NCBI GenBank assembly: GCA_964540575.1
Contig: CAZINI010000008.1
Location: forward strand, 21,320 to 85,319
Source of the DNA: UMGS1889 sp964540575
Lineage (GTDB): Bacteria > Bacillota > Clostridia > Oscillospirales > Ruminococcaceae
DNA: 64,000 nt
Reading direction: 5' to 3'
Each line of letters begins with the position of its first letter. The stretch's first letter is position 1. Of the stretch, positions 17,797 through 26,741 are shown in pieces. A program made the position numbers and the translations under genes. Below the pieces are notes generated by a model. That model saw nothing but the letters and a program-made list of their open reading frames with translations, was not told where the DNA came from and ran no database searches.

Positions 17797-18975
17797 TCAG
17801 CCGTTGAAATCAATGCGGTTGATCTCATCATAGCCGAGAAGATATATGTAACCGTCCAGCTTGACAAAGCCGTCGTATTCGTCGTCCAGCGAAACGCTTG
17901 CACCCTCCGTGCCGTCGGCGTTATAAGAGGATATTCCCGAGGACGTGAGTATATAAACGCTGCTGCCCTCAACGGTAATATCCTTTGCAAGCCCGCTGAT
18001 GCTAAGCTCGGAAACGGTATTGTCGGCGTTATTTATAAGCATCAGGACGGTTTTTCTTCGCTCCTGATTTTCAAATATGAGAGCAGTCAGTTCCTTTGAG
18101 CTGTCAAAGTCGATAAGTGTGTTTTTGTAGCCCACAGAGGTCTTATATCTGCCGCTTTCATCGAAATATGCACACATATTGTCGCCGAACATCAGCTCGC
18201 CGCCGTCAACAGACTTGGTGGACATTGCCATTGTGCTGATGGTGTCCGATACCCAGACAGCATCTCTTTCACCATAGCGATAACGGGTCATCTGAGAAAC
18301 AAGCTCTCCACCCGAAGCACCCAGCGTTGTGACAACAATGCCGTCATTATTATCGGTAAAGGAAACGTCGATAATACGCCTGTCATTTGCCGTCAGGCTG
18401 AATATCAGCTCGCCGTTGGGGTCAAATACCGACAGCTGTGACAAAGCCTTTTCGGGACGGGTCACGACCGCTGTGTTGTCGCTGCTGCTGAGCCGTGCAA
18501 AAAGTATGCTTTCCTCGGTATTTTTCTCGAATATGGTCTTGTGACGGTTCACGACCCGAAGCTTTTTCCCGCCAAGGTCGTAAATAAGCACACGTCTGCC
18601 GTTTGCCGCCATTACAGGGTTGGCATACTCGTGCTGAACGTCCGAATTAAGCTCTCCGTTTATATCGTATATCCGCAAATGAGATTCATCAAGCAGCGAA
18701 AAATAGCCATTCATGGGCAGCAGCTGATACCCCGAGCCGCCTGTTATGGAAATGGGAAAATTACCCTCCGCAAGCTCGCCGCTGTTTTGGGCGGTGAATG
18801 CAGGTATCTTCTTCATAATGCCGTCCAGCTTCGGATACCAGAGATTTTTTGTCAGCACAACAGCCGCTGCCGCCGCAATAAGCAGCACAGCGGGGATCAG
18901 CTTCCTTGCAAAGCTTTTGGCTTTTTTATTCCGCTTAAATCTATTCATCTCTCTGACGTCGGTGTTTATTGCCAT
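17797..18975 (-). CDS. DUF5711 family membrane-anchored beta-propeller-like protein
   Basis: A 392-residue protein with a basic cytoplasmic start, a single membrane helix (about residues 25-44, KLIPAVLLIAAAAAVVL) and a long extracellular domain of repeated beta-strand blades, such as LRIYDINGELNSDV and VFDPNGELIFSLTAND. This matches DUF5711, a family of unknown function seen mostly in Clostridia. It is placed directly after truA (15 bases) and before cvpA, an arrangement suggesting an envelope-related role. No catalytic motif is evident. Confidence 0.75.
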   Translation of the reverse strand: MAINTDVREMNRFKRNKKAKSFARKLIPAVLLIAAAAAVVLTKNLWYPKLDGIMKKIPAFTAQNSGELAEGNFPISITGGSGYQLLPMNGYFSLLDESHLRIYDINGELNSDVQHEYANPVMAANGRRVLIYDLGGKKLRVVNRHKTIFEKNTEESILFARLSSSDNTAVVTRPEKALSQLSVFDPNGELIFSLTANDRRIIDVSFTDNNDGIVVTTLGASGGELVSQMTRYRYGERDAVWVSDTISTMAMSTKSVDGGELMFGDNMCAYFDESGRYKTSVGYKNTLIDFDSSKELTALIFENQERRKTVLMLINNADNTVSELSISGLAKDITVEGSSVYILTSSGISSYNADGTEGASVSLDDEYDGFVKLDGYIYLLGYDEINRIDFNG

Positions 18976-18990
18976 ATAATACCTTCCTTA

Positions 18991-19734
18991 TCAGTAAAAA
19001 ACCTTGTTAAGATACAGCCCATGCGGAGGTGCTGTTTTCCCCGCCTGAGTTCTGTCAAGAGCCTCGATTATCTTAGGAATACCATCGGGCGGTATTTTTC
19101 CTTCGTTTATGTAAATAAGAGTGCCGACCATTATCCTAATCATATTATACAAAAAACCGTTGCCTTTTACAAGCAGTTTCACCAAATTTTCATCTTTCTC
19201 GACCTTGAAATATTCAATTGTCCTGACATTATCCTCTTTTAAGCCGGCAGTTCCACAGAATGAGGTAAAATCGTGCGTCCCCACAAAGTCAAGAGCGGAA
19301 CGGGCAATAAGCTCCGTGTCAAGCCCATAAGGATAATGCAGTGCCAGGTCGGACATAAACGGATTTTTGCTTTCCGATACGCATATCTTGTAAACATATT
19401 CCTTTGCCACACAGGAAAATCTTGCGTGAAAATCCTCGGGAGCTTCCTCGCAGGATAAAATAGCAATATCCTCGGGAAGCATGGAATTCAGTCCCCTGAC
19501 GAAATTTTTGCAGGGAATGGTGCTGTTCGTCATAAAGGAAAAGCAGAACTCGTTTGCATGAACACCCGTGTCCGTCCTTGAACAGCCGTTTACGGTGACC
19601 TGCTCATTCAGCAGCTTTCCCATCATTCTTTCGAGAACGTTCTGAATTCCCACGGCATTGTCCTGCCGCTGAAATCCGTGGTATCTCGTCCCACGATAGG
19701 ACATATAGACCTTCAGATTTCTCAAGAACACCAT
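18991..19734 (-). CDS. truA: tRNA pseudouridine synthase A
   Basis: Makes pseudouridine at positions 38-40 of tRNA anticodon arms. The catalytic aspartate is D55 in CSRTDTGVHA and the protein is 247 residues, normal length. GFQRQDNAVGIQNVLE and the C-terminal FLYNMIRIMVGTL are family signatures. The first ATG overlaps the AAAGGA ribosome site, so the true start may be the GTG (codon 2) or TTG (codon 4). It is placed directly after ecfT, the standard Firmicutes order. Confidence 0.93.
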   Translation of the reverse strand: MVFLRNLKVYMSYRGTRYHGFQRQDNAVGIQNVLERMMGKLLNEQVTVNGCSRTDTGVHANEFCFSFMTNSTIPCKNFVRGLNSMLPEDIAILSCEEAPEDFHARFSCVAKEYVYKICVSESKNPFMSDLALHYPYGLDTELIARSALDFVGTHDFTSFCGTAGLKEDNVRTIEYFKVEKDENLVKLLVKGNGFLYNMIRIMVGTLIYINEGKIPPDGIPKIIEALDRTQAGKTAPPHGLYLNKVFY

Positions 19735-19747
19735 TCCTTTCCAAATT

Positions 19748-20551
19748 TTACGAAGTCACTGTACCCAGAAAAATTACCAGCGACAAAAACAGCGTCGAAA
19801 CCGCCAGAGCCGCATAATCCTTGCCGCCCGATTTAAGAGTTTTCAGACGTGTCCGTCCCTCGCCGCCCTGATAGCAGCGGCATTCCATAGCCAGAGCCAG
19901 CTCCTCCGCACGTCTGAACGCCGACACGAAAAGCGGTATAAGAATAGGGATAAGTGCCTTTGCCCGCTGAATAAGACCGCCGCTTTCCAGGTCGGCACCT
20001 CTTGCCTTTTGTGCGGACATTATCTTGTCCGTTTCCTCAATAAGCGTCGGGATAAACCGCAGAGCGATAGTCATCATCATAGCCAGCTCGTGAACGGGCA
20101 GACCTATCTTCTTAAACGGCGACAGCAGCTGCTCGATAGCATCTGTCAGCGTAATGGGCGAAGTGGTATAGGTCAGCAGCGACGAACCGCAGATAAGCAG
20201 GATTATCCGAACTACCATGACCGCCGTAGTGCGAAGTCCCACATCGGTTATCTTTATTTTCCAAATGGAAAATACCGCCACACCGTCAATGAAGAACAGG
20301 TTCAGAACGGAGGTGAAAATTATTATGGGGATAATGGGCTTCAAGCTTTTCAGCATAAGCTTCAGCGGTATTTTTGAAAGAATAAATTCTATTAGCAGAA
20401 ATATGAACCCCGTAAGCAGTCCCGCAAAGCCCTCGGTGCAGAAAAGCATTACTATGAAAATTCCCGTAATGATTATCTTAAATCTCGGGTCAAGACGGTG
20501 CATAAAGGAATTTCCCGGGAAATACTGTCCTATCGTAATATCCTTAAGCAT
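19748..20551 (-). CDS. ecfT: ECF transporter transmembrane component EcfT
   Basis: Membrane scaffold of the general energy-coupling factor module, transmitting ATPase motion to vitamin-binding S proteins. 267 residues, with about five helices and a cytoplasmic coupling region. The first coupling motif is ARGAD. The second, usually ARG, is CRC (AMECRCYQGG). It overlaps ecfA2 by eight bases, so translation is coupled. No S component is encoded in the window, as expected for a group II module serving scattered S genes. Confidence 0.9.
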   Translation of the reverse strand: MLKDITIGQYFPGNSFMHRLDPRFKIIITGIFIVMLFCTEGFAGLLTGFIFLLIEFILSKIPLKLMLKSLKPIIPIIIFTSVLNLFFIDGVAVFSIWKIKITDVGLRTTAVMVVRIILLICGSSLLTYTTSPITLTDAIEQLLSPFKKIGLPVHELAMMMTIALRFIPTLIEETDKIMSAQKARGADLESGGLIQRAKALIPILIPLFVSAFRRAEELALAMECRCYQGGEGRTRLKTLKSGGKDYAALAVSTLFLSLVIFLGTVTS

Positions 20552-21413
20552 TGGCGTTACCGTCCTTTCCCATATATTTCAGAACGGCAGCCTTTGCCTG
20601 TTCAACAGTGTAAACATCACGGGGCAGGTCGTAGCCCATAGCCCTCAGCCTGTCGAAAACACGGGTTATCTGAGGCACGGCAAGTCCCATTTCGGCTATC
20701 TCGGAAGAACGTCTGAAAACTGCCGCCGTATCATCATAACAGAAAAGCTTTCCCTTGTTCATCACAAGTATCTTTGACGCAAACTTAGCCACGTCCTCCA
20801 TACTGTGGGAAACCAGCAAAACGGTTGTGTTTTTCTCCCGCTGATACCTTGCGATAAGCTCCAGCACCTTGTCCCTGCCCTTTGGGTCAAGTCCGGCGGT
20901 GGGTTCGTCAAGGATAAGCACCTTTGGCTCCATTGCCATAACTCCCGCAATTGCCACACGCCTTTTCTGTCCGCCCGAAAGCTCAAAGGGCGAACGTTCC
21001 AGCATATCCGAGGGGATTTCCAGCATTTCGGCGGTTTCCTTTACACGCTTGTCCGTTTCTTCGTCCGTAAGTCCCATATTTTTAGGTCCGAAGGAAATGT
21101 CCTTATAAACTGTTTCCTCAAATATCTGATATTCGGGATATTGGAAAACCAGCCCAACCTTGAAGCGTATATCACGGATATTCACCGATTTATCCCAAAT
21201 ATCCTGTCCGTCAATGTAAATTTTACCCGAGGTGGGACGGATAAGACCGTTGAAATGCTGGATAAGCGTGGATTTTCCCGAGCCTGTATGACCGATAATT
21301 CCGATAAGCTCTCCTCCCTCAATTTCCAGCTGAACGTTGTCCACCGCTGTTTTTTCAAATGGAGTTCCCTGACTGTATGTGTAAGTCAGATTTTCCGTTT
21401 TGATGATTGCCAT
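20544..21413 (-). CDS. ecfA2: ECF transporter ATPase EcfA2
   Basis: ABC ATPase of the energy-coupling factor, 289 residues. Walker A GHTGSGKST, Q-loop FQYPEYQIF, signature LSGGQKRR, Walker B VLILDEPTAGLDP and switch VSHSMED are intact. The C-terminal extension pairs with EcfA1 and contacts EcfT. It precedes ecfT (overlap) and truA. It is separated from ecfA1 by a membrane orphan, whereas the two ATPase genes are usually adjacent. Confidence 0.92.
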   Translation of the reverse strand: MAIIKTENLTYTYSQGTPFEKTAVDNVQLEIEGGELIGIIGHTGSGKSTLIQHFNGLIRPTSGKIYIDGQDIWDKSVNIRDIRFKVGLVFQYPEYQIFEETVYKDISFGPKNMGLTDEETDKRVKETAEMLEIPSDMLERSPFELSGGQKRRVAIAGVMAMEPKVLILDEPTAGLDPKGRDKVLELIARYQREKNTTVLLVSHSMEDVAKFASKILVMNKGKLFCYDDTAAVFRRSSEIAEMGLAVPQITRVFDRLRAMGYDLPRDVYTVEQAKAAVLKYMGKDGNANA

Positions 21414-21576
21414 TAAAAGACCTTTCCTTTCAAATGAAATACATTTCCCTTAACAAAAGTACCAATAATTAAGTTTTTACGGTACCGAGCGGCGAACCTT
21501 ATTCATTTCACTTTCTATAATACGAAATGACAAAGGGGTCGCCCCTTGGGATAACGTTTTCTAAATTAGAAACGGC
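21414..21576. other. AT-rich gap inside the ecf cluster with inverted repeats
   Basis: 163 bases without a gene, between the membrane orphan and ecfA2. The arms TCATTTC (21513-21519) and GAAATGA (21534-21540) flank an AT-rich centre, followed by a short GGGG/CCCC hairpin near 21535-21552. A weak minus-strand TATTAT lies inside the first repeat, so a separate promoter for ecfA2-ecfT-truA is possible but not clear. Confidence 0.35.
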
Positions 21577-22419
21577 TCAGCGAGCTGTCTTTCTGATATT
21601 TCCGAGAACAAAAATGTTTACAATCGGAATAAGTGAGCCTATTATGTAAAGGATAGTTTTGCCAATTGTAATGCTGCCCGATTTTTTCATTCTGACAGAC
21701 GCACATATGCCTATAACTGCCGCAGCCGTAAATAGAAGCCCACAGAAGAAGCCGCAAAGCATCAATCCTGTAAATTGCTGCAAGCAAGAAACAACGAAGA
21801 AAAACGCTGTTCCCGCATAAATATATAAAATCAAAGGGAAAGCTAAAATACACGCAAACGGGATAATTAACCCCATAACAAATAACCACAAGGAAACGCC
21901 ACCAACCACAGCAAAGACCTCAGAAAAAGAAATAGCTGCCTTAATTATTTCCACAAAATTCACAATGAAGCCTATACCAAAAATAAGTGATATAACTTCA
22001 AAAATAATTCCCCACAATGATATTGAACGTGCACAATCCTTATGATATTCAGCATCAAGCGAACCCGGTACACCGAAAGTAAACTGTGAAGGTTCCTCCG
22101 AAAGAGGAGATTTGAGTACTTTTACCATTCCCACAGCAACAAAAACCGCTCCAATAATGCCAATCACTATGGGAATTACCAAATCAACATTGACGGATAT
22201 TTTGCTTAACATTTCTTCTGCCGTTTCAAATTCCTCGGATAATAAATTAACATACTTTTTCCCAAGAAGATATGCCTGCAAAAACGCCAGCACGGCAAGG
22301 ATCGGAAATCCCATCATAAACACCGTTCTGACCACTGAAGGCATAGTTTTGCTTTCTTTTCTTGGAAAAATTACAACCAACAGAATATAAAAAGCCGCAA
22401 ACACAATTGACAAAACCAT
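21577..22419 (-). CDS. polytopic membrane protein of unknown function
   Basis: I do not recognise this 280-residue protein. It has about seven hydrophobic segments (near residues 2-17, 32-50, 77-97, 133-157, 165-200, 210-235 and 255-272) and a short soluble stretch around 98-130 with FGVPGSLDAEYHKDCARS. The RBS GGGGGT is well placed. It is more AT-rich than the genes around it and separates ecfA1 from ecfA2. It could be a passenger insertion or a lineage-specific partner. It does not look like a known ECF S component: those are nearer 180-200 residues with six helices. Confidence 0.65.
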   Translation of the reverse strand: MVLSIVFAAFYILLVVIFPRKESKTMPSVVRTVFMMGFPILAVLAFLQAYLLGKKYVNLLSEEFETAEEMLSKISVNVDLVIPIVIGIIGAVFVAVGMVKVLKSPLSEEPSQFTFGVPGSLDAEYHKDCARSISLWGIIFEVISLIFGIGFIVNFVEIIKAAISFSEVFAVVGGVSLWLFVMGLIIPFACILAFPLILYIYAGTAFFFVVSCLQQFTGLMLCGFFCGLLFTAAAVIGICASVRMKKSGSITIGKTILYIIGSLIPIVNIFVLGNIRKTAR

Positions 22420-22437
22420 ATTTATACCCCCATCAAA

Positions 22438-23328
22438 TCATTTTTTCGGTGAACCCAGCATTTTCACAAGAGCGTCCGTGCACTCGTCCTCGGTGATGAT
22501 ATGCGTGTCTGCCAATTCGGGAGATACACCATCAAGCCGAAGCTCATACATTAGATCGGTGACCTGCGGAACGTCCAGCCCAACGGCTTTCATCTCCGCC
22601 GTATGGGAAAACACCTCCGACGGAACATCGTTGAGGATTATCTTTCCGCCGTCCATGACCACTATTCTGTCCGCCCGGGCTGCCTCGTCCATATAATGAG
22701 TGATAAGGACGATAGTTACACCCTGCTCCTTGTTCAGCCGCTTTATGGTGGACATTACCTCCCGCCTGCCCTTTGGGTCGAGCATTGCGGTAGGCTCGTC
22801 AAGGACGATACATTCGGGACACATAGCGATTATTCCCGCAATAGCGACCCTCTGCTTCTGTCCGCCCGAAAGCTGTGACGGCGAATGATCCTTATACTCG
22901 TACATTCCCACAGCTTTCAGTGCATCATCTACCCTTTTCCGCATTTCCTCGGGCGGAACGCCTGTGTTTTCAAGGGCAAATGCCACGTCCTCCTCAACGA
23001 TAGTCGCAACTATCTGATTATCGGGATTTTGAAAAACCATTCCCACCCGCTGGCGAATATCATAAAGCCTTGCGGAATTTGCCGTGTTTATCCCGTCAAC
23101 GGAAACACTTCCCTCATCGGGCAGCAAAATTGCATTAAAATGCTTTGCAATGGTGGATTTTCCCGAACCGTTATGCCCGAGAACAGCGAGAAATTCGCCC
23201 TTTTTAACGTCAAGGCTGACGCCGTCCAGAACATATGCGGCAGGCTTTTTTTCGGCATTTTCCGAGCCGTCATTTTCAGATGCATATGTGAAACGCACAC
23301 CCTCGGCGGAAATTATAGTTTCGGACAT
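22438..23328 (-). CDS. ecfA1: ECF transporter ATPase EcfA1
   Basis: Partner ATPase of EcfA2; the heterodimer powers vitamin and cation uptake through EcfT. Walker A GHNGSGKST, Q-loop FQNPDNQIVA, signature LSGGQKQR, Walker B CIVLDEPTAMLDP and switch ITHYMDE are intact. I set the start at 23328 (MSETIISAEG, 296 residues), since GAGAGG lies nine bases upstream; an in-frame ATG 12 codons earlier falls inside the methyltransferase gene. It starts 19 bases after that gene. Confidence 0.92.
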   Translation of the reverse strand: MSETIISAEGVRFTYASENDGSENAEKKPAAYVLDGVSLDVKKGEFLAVLGHNGSGKSTIAKHFNAILLPDEGSVSVDGINTANSARLYDIRQRVGMVFQNPDNQIVATIVEEDVAFALENTGVPPEEMRKRVDDALKAVGMYEYKDHSPSQLSGGQKQRVAIAGIIAMCPECIVLDEPTAMLDPKGRREVMSTIKRLNKEQGVTIVLITHYMDEAARADRIVVMDGGKIILNDVPSEVFSHTAEMKAVGLDVPQVTDLMYELRLDGVSPELADTHIITEDECTDALVKMLGSPKK

Positions 23329-23347
23329 TTTATCATTCCTCTCATAC

Positions 23348-24235
23348 TCAAATATTGAGATCATTCAGTTTATTGGACAGCCAAACGGCAGTCGAGCCGC
23401 AGGGCAGAACAAATCCGCTTTCCTCAACGGGCAGACCTATCTCATCTGCAGTGACACGTCCGCCGAATTTTCCGCCGACTGCCGTGCCGAGAATATACGC
23501 CATGACCGACGGCGAAAGTCCCGTAGTATAGCTGTTTAAAAGAAAGAACAGCGGGTCATCGGAAAGCACGCCCGAGCAAAGCTCCACTAAGTCGTAGATG
23601 CAGTCCTCCAGCTTCCAGACCTCCTGATTTGGACCTCTTCCGTAGGATGGCGGGTCCATGATGACAGCATCGTACCGTCTGCCCCGCTTTATCTCTCTTC
23701 GAACGAACTTCTCACAATCGTCAACTATCCACCGAACGGGACGGTCGGACAGCCCCGACGAAGCGGCGTTGTCCCTTGCCCACTGCACCATTCCCTTGGA
23801 AGCGTCAACGTGACAAACGGAAGCACCCGCCTCGGCACATGCAAGAGTAGCACCGCCCGTATAGGCAAAAAGGTTCAGCACATTCACCTCTCTGCCCGCA
23901 TTTCGGATAATGCCGCTCATCAAGTCCCAGTTGACCGCCTGCTCGGGGAACAGTCCCGTGTGCTTGAACCCCGTAGGACGGATATTGAACACCAGCTTGT
24001 CATAGCTTATCTGCCACGCCTCGGGTATCTTTCGGCGGTAATCCCACGCTCCGCCGCCGCTTGACGAGCGTATGTACCGTGCATGAGCGGTTTTCCACAG
24101 CGGCGATCTTTCGGGAGTTTTCCATATTATCTGTGGGTCGGGACGGATAAGGGAAATATCCCCCCAGACCTCCAGCTTTTCCGAGCAGGTACAGTCCACA
24201 AGCCTGTAATCCTGCCATCTGTCGGCAATTCTCAT
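23348..24235 (-). CDS. class I SAM methyltransferase, RlmI-like
   Basis: A 295-residue SAM-dependent methyltransferase resembling the catalytic part of RlmI/RlmK rRNA methyltransferases but without a PUA domain. The SAM site is VLNLFAYTGGATLACAEAGA (about 118-137), with the acidic ribose-binding strand VCHVDAS and the catalytic motif IMDPPSYGRG (about 192-201). It lies between glmM and ecfA1. The target is unknown; rRNA is most likely by family. Confidence 0.85.
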   Translation of the reverse strand: MRIADRWQDYRLVDCTCSEKLEVWGDISLIRPDPQIIWKTPERSPLWKTAHARYIRSSSGGGAWDYRRKIPEAWQISYDKLVFNIRPTGFKHTGLFPEQAVNWDLMSGIIRNAGREVNVLNLFAYTGGATLACAEAGASVCHVDASKGMVQWARDNAASSGLSDRPVRWIVDDCEKFVRREIKRGRRYDAVIMDPPSYGRGPNQEVWKLEDCIYDLVELCSGVLSDDPLFFLLNSYTTGLSPSVMAYILGTAVGGKFGGRVTADEIGLPVEESGFVLPCGSTAVWLSNKLNDLNI

Positions 24236-24264
24236 TTAAAGCATCCTTTTCAGTTTATTTTTTA

Positions 24265-25620
24265 TTAATCCGCAGGACAGCATTCCTTTATCTTATCGGC
24301 TATCTTCACGGCAATATCATTGATAAGGTCAAAACGCTTGCCCTCGACCATAACTCTTACAAGAGGCTCTGTGCCGCTTTCTCTTACAAGGATACGTCCC
24401 GTTGAACCAAGCTTTTTCTGATACAGGTCGATTATCTGCTCTATCTCGTCAACGTTTTTCCAGTTTTCCTTCCACTTTGAAGCTATCTTGACGTTTATCA
24501 TCACCTGAGGATAACGCTCCATAATTCCCGCCAGCGAGGACATTGAGGTTTCGGAAAGCTTGAGTATATTCATCAGCTGAACTGCAGTAAGCTGACCGTC
24601 ACCTGTTTTTGCAAATTCACGGAAAATAATATGTCCCGACTGCTCACCGCCGAGGGAATAATCATTGAGAAGCATCTGCTCCAAAATGTACCTGTCGCCC
24701 ACCTTGGTAGTGAGCATATTTATGCCGTTAGCCTTGGCGAAATTTGTGAAACCGAGATTTGTCATTACCGTAACAACGGCAGTGTTGCGGTTCAGCTTGC
24801 CGTTGTCCCGCATATGCTTTGCGAAGATAGCGATAAGCTTGTCGCCGTCGATGACCTCGCCGTTTTCGTCAACGGCAAGACATCTGTCCGCATCTCCGTC
24901 GAATGCAACGCCCAAATGACATTTATTTGAACGGACAAAATCCGAAATAGCCGCAAGATATGTAGAACCGCATTTCTCGTTAATGTTAGTTCCGTCGGGT
25001 TCTGCATGAATTAGCATAACATTTGCACCCAGCCCCTTGAAAATACGCTCGGCAGTGACCGAAGCAGAGCCGTTTGCACAGTCGATAGCAACCTTTATTC
25101 CCGAAAGATCGCCGTCTATGGTCTTTATGATATGGCGGATATAGTCCCAAGCAGCGTCCTTTGCATAAGAGATACGTCCGACATCACAGCCGCTTGCAAG
25201 GGTGATTGCTTCGGGACGGTCGAGGATAAGTGCTTCTATCTCCTCCTCCACCTCGTCCGAAAGCTTATATCCCGTTCTGTCAAAAAGCTTGATGCCGTTG
25301 AACTCAACGCTGTTATGTGAAGCGGAGATCATAACGCCCGCATCGGCTTCGTATTTTTCAACAAGAAATGCCACCGCAGGTGTTGGAACAACGCCCAGAA
25401 TTACAGCGTCCGCACCGATCGAGCAGATACCTGCCACAAGTGCCGCTTCGAGAATATCCGAAGAAACTCTGGTGTCCTTTCCTATGATTATCTTCGGCTT
25501 ATGCTTAGTTTTTTTGGTCAATACCAAAGCAGCCGCCCTGCCTATCTGCATTGCTGTTTCGCAGGTAAGTTCTGTTACAGCAACTCCTCTTGCACCGTCT
25601 GTTCCGAATAATCTGCCCAT
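24265..25620 (-). CDS. glmM: phosphoglucosamine mutase
   Basis: Converts glucosamine-6-phosphate to glucosamine-1-phosphate for UDP-GlcNAc and peptidoglycan synthesis. It starts MGRLFGTDGARGVA, as GlmM always does. The phosphoserine is S101 in ISASHNSVEFNGIK, the metal loop AFDGDADRCLA and the phosphate loop RESGTEPLVRVM. 451 residues, standard length. RBS GGAG ten bases upstream. It is 33 bases after ruvB in the same train. Confidence 0.96.
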   Translation of the reverse strand: MGRLFGTDGARGVAVTELTCETAMQIGRAAALVLTKKTKHKPKIIIGKDTRVSSDILEAALVAGICSIGADAVILGVVPTPAVAFLVEKYEADAGVMISASHNSVEFNGIKLFDRTGYKLSDEVEEEIEALILDRPEAITLASGCDVGRISYAKDAAWDYIRHIIKTIDGDLSGIKVAIDCANGSASVTAERIFKGLGANVMLIHAEPDGTNINEKCGSTYLAAISDFVRSNKCHLGVAFDGDADRCLAVDENGEVIDGDKLIAIFAKHMRDNGKLNRNTAVVTVMTNLGFTNFAKANGINMLTTKVGDRYILEQMLLNDYSLGGEQSGHIIFREFAKTGDGQLTAVQLMNILKLSETSMSSLAGIMERYPQVMINVKIASKWKENWKNVDEIEQIIDLYQKKLGSTGRILVRESGTEPLVRVMVEGKRFDLINDIAVKIADKIKECCPAD

Positions 25621-25653
25621 TCTGTAATTACTCCTTTATATATGTTAATGTTT

Positions 25654-26721
25654 TTATTTGAGGAATGACATCTGCCCGTCATCGCCGCTGCCGCCCTTGT
25701 ACTCATATCCGAGATGAGCGTAAGCAAGTGCCGTTGCACAGCGTCCACGGGGTGTCCTTGCAATAAATCCCAGCTGCATAAGATACGGCTCGCAGACGTC
25801 CTCGAGTGTGACCGACTCCTCGCCGATAGCGGAAGCCAGCGTTTCAAGTCCCACGGGACCTCCGCCGTAGCCCTTTATCATCATTTCCAGCATTCTCTTG
25901 TCAAGGCTGTCAAGTCCCAGACTGTCTATTTCCAGACGGTCAAGAGCGATGGAGGCAATATCCTCAGTGACCTTGCCGTTGCCCATTACCTCGGCAAAAT
26001 CCCTTACACGGCGAAGCAGCCTGTTGGCGATACGGGGCGTACCTCTCGAACGCTTTGCAAGCTCCATAGCACCGCCCTTATCGCAGGCAATTCCGAGAAT
26101 TACCGCCGAACGCATTATAATGTCGCACAGCTGCTCATGAGTGTAAAGCTCCAGCCTTTGGATAACACCGAAACGATCTCTCAGCGGTGCGGTAAGCTGA
26201 CCCGCTCTTGTAGTCGCCCCGATAAGTGTAAACTTCGGAATATCTATCCGCAGCGAACGTGCAGACGGACCTTTTCCCACAATAATATCCAGCACATAAT
26301 CCTCCATTGCGGGATAAAGCACCTCCTCAATGGAACGGGACAGTCTGTGTATCTCGTCAATAAAAAGCACATCATTTTCCGAAAGATTAGTCAGCAGTGC
26401 CGCCAGATCTCCGGGCTTTTCGATAGCAGGACCGGACGTTACCCTGATATTTACGCCCATTTCGTGAGCGATAATTGCAGAAAGCGTTGTCTTTCCAAGC
26501 CCGGGAGGGCCGTAAAGCAGAACGTGATCCAGCGGTTCTCCCCTGCCCTTTGCCGCCTTGATGAAGATGGACATATTCTCCTTGACCTTATCCTGACCGA
26601 TATACTCGGCAAGGGTCTTGGGACGGAGAGAAAAATCCAGATCATTTTCCTCGGGGGCAGCCTGCGGCGACACCATTCTGCCGACCGCTTCTTCAAATTC
26701 TATTTCATTTGTTTCCAGCAT
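25654..26721 (-). CDS. ruvB: Holliday junction helicase RuvB
   Basis: AAA+ motor that drives branch migration with RuvA. Walker A GPPGLGKTT, Walker B FIDEIHRLSR, sensor TRAGQLTAPLRDRFG and the C-terminal winged helix ending PRGRCATALAYAHLG are present. I chose the ATG at 26721 (355 residues), with AAGGA nine bases upstream; the TTG three codons earlier touches the RBS. ruvA, ruvB and ruvC are all here, but ruvA and ruvB are split by a phosphodiesterase gene. Confidence 0.96.
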   Translation of the reverse strand: MLETNEIEFEEAVGRMVSPQAAPEENDLDFSLRPKTLAEYIGQDKVKENMSIFIKAAKGRGEPLDHVLLYGPPGLGKTTLSAIIAHEMGVNIRVTSGPAIEKPGDLAALLTNLSENDVLFIDEIHRLSRSIEEVLYPAMEDYVLDIIVGKGPSARSLRIDIPKFTLIGATTRAGQLTAPLRDRFGVIQRLELYTHEQLCDIIMRSAVILGIACDKGGAMELAKRSRGTPRIANRLLRRVRDFAEVMGNGKVTEDIASIALDRLEIDSLGLDSLDKRMLEMMIKGYGGGPVGLETLASAIGEESVTLEDVCEPYLMQLGFIARTPRGRCATALAYAHLGYEYKGGSGDDGQMSFLK

Positions 26722-26741
26722 CGGTATCAATCCTTATTATA

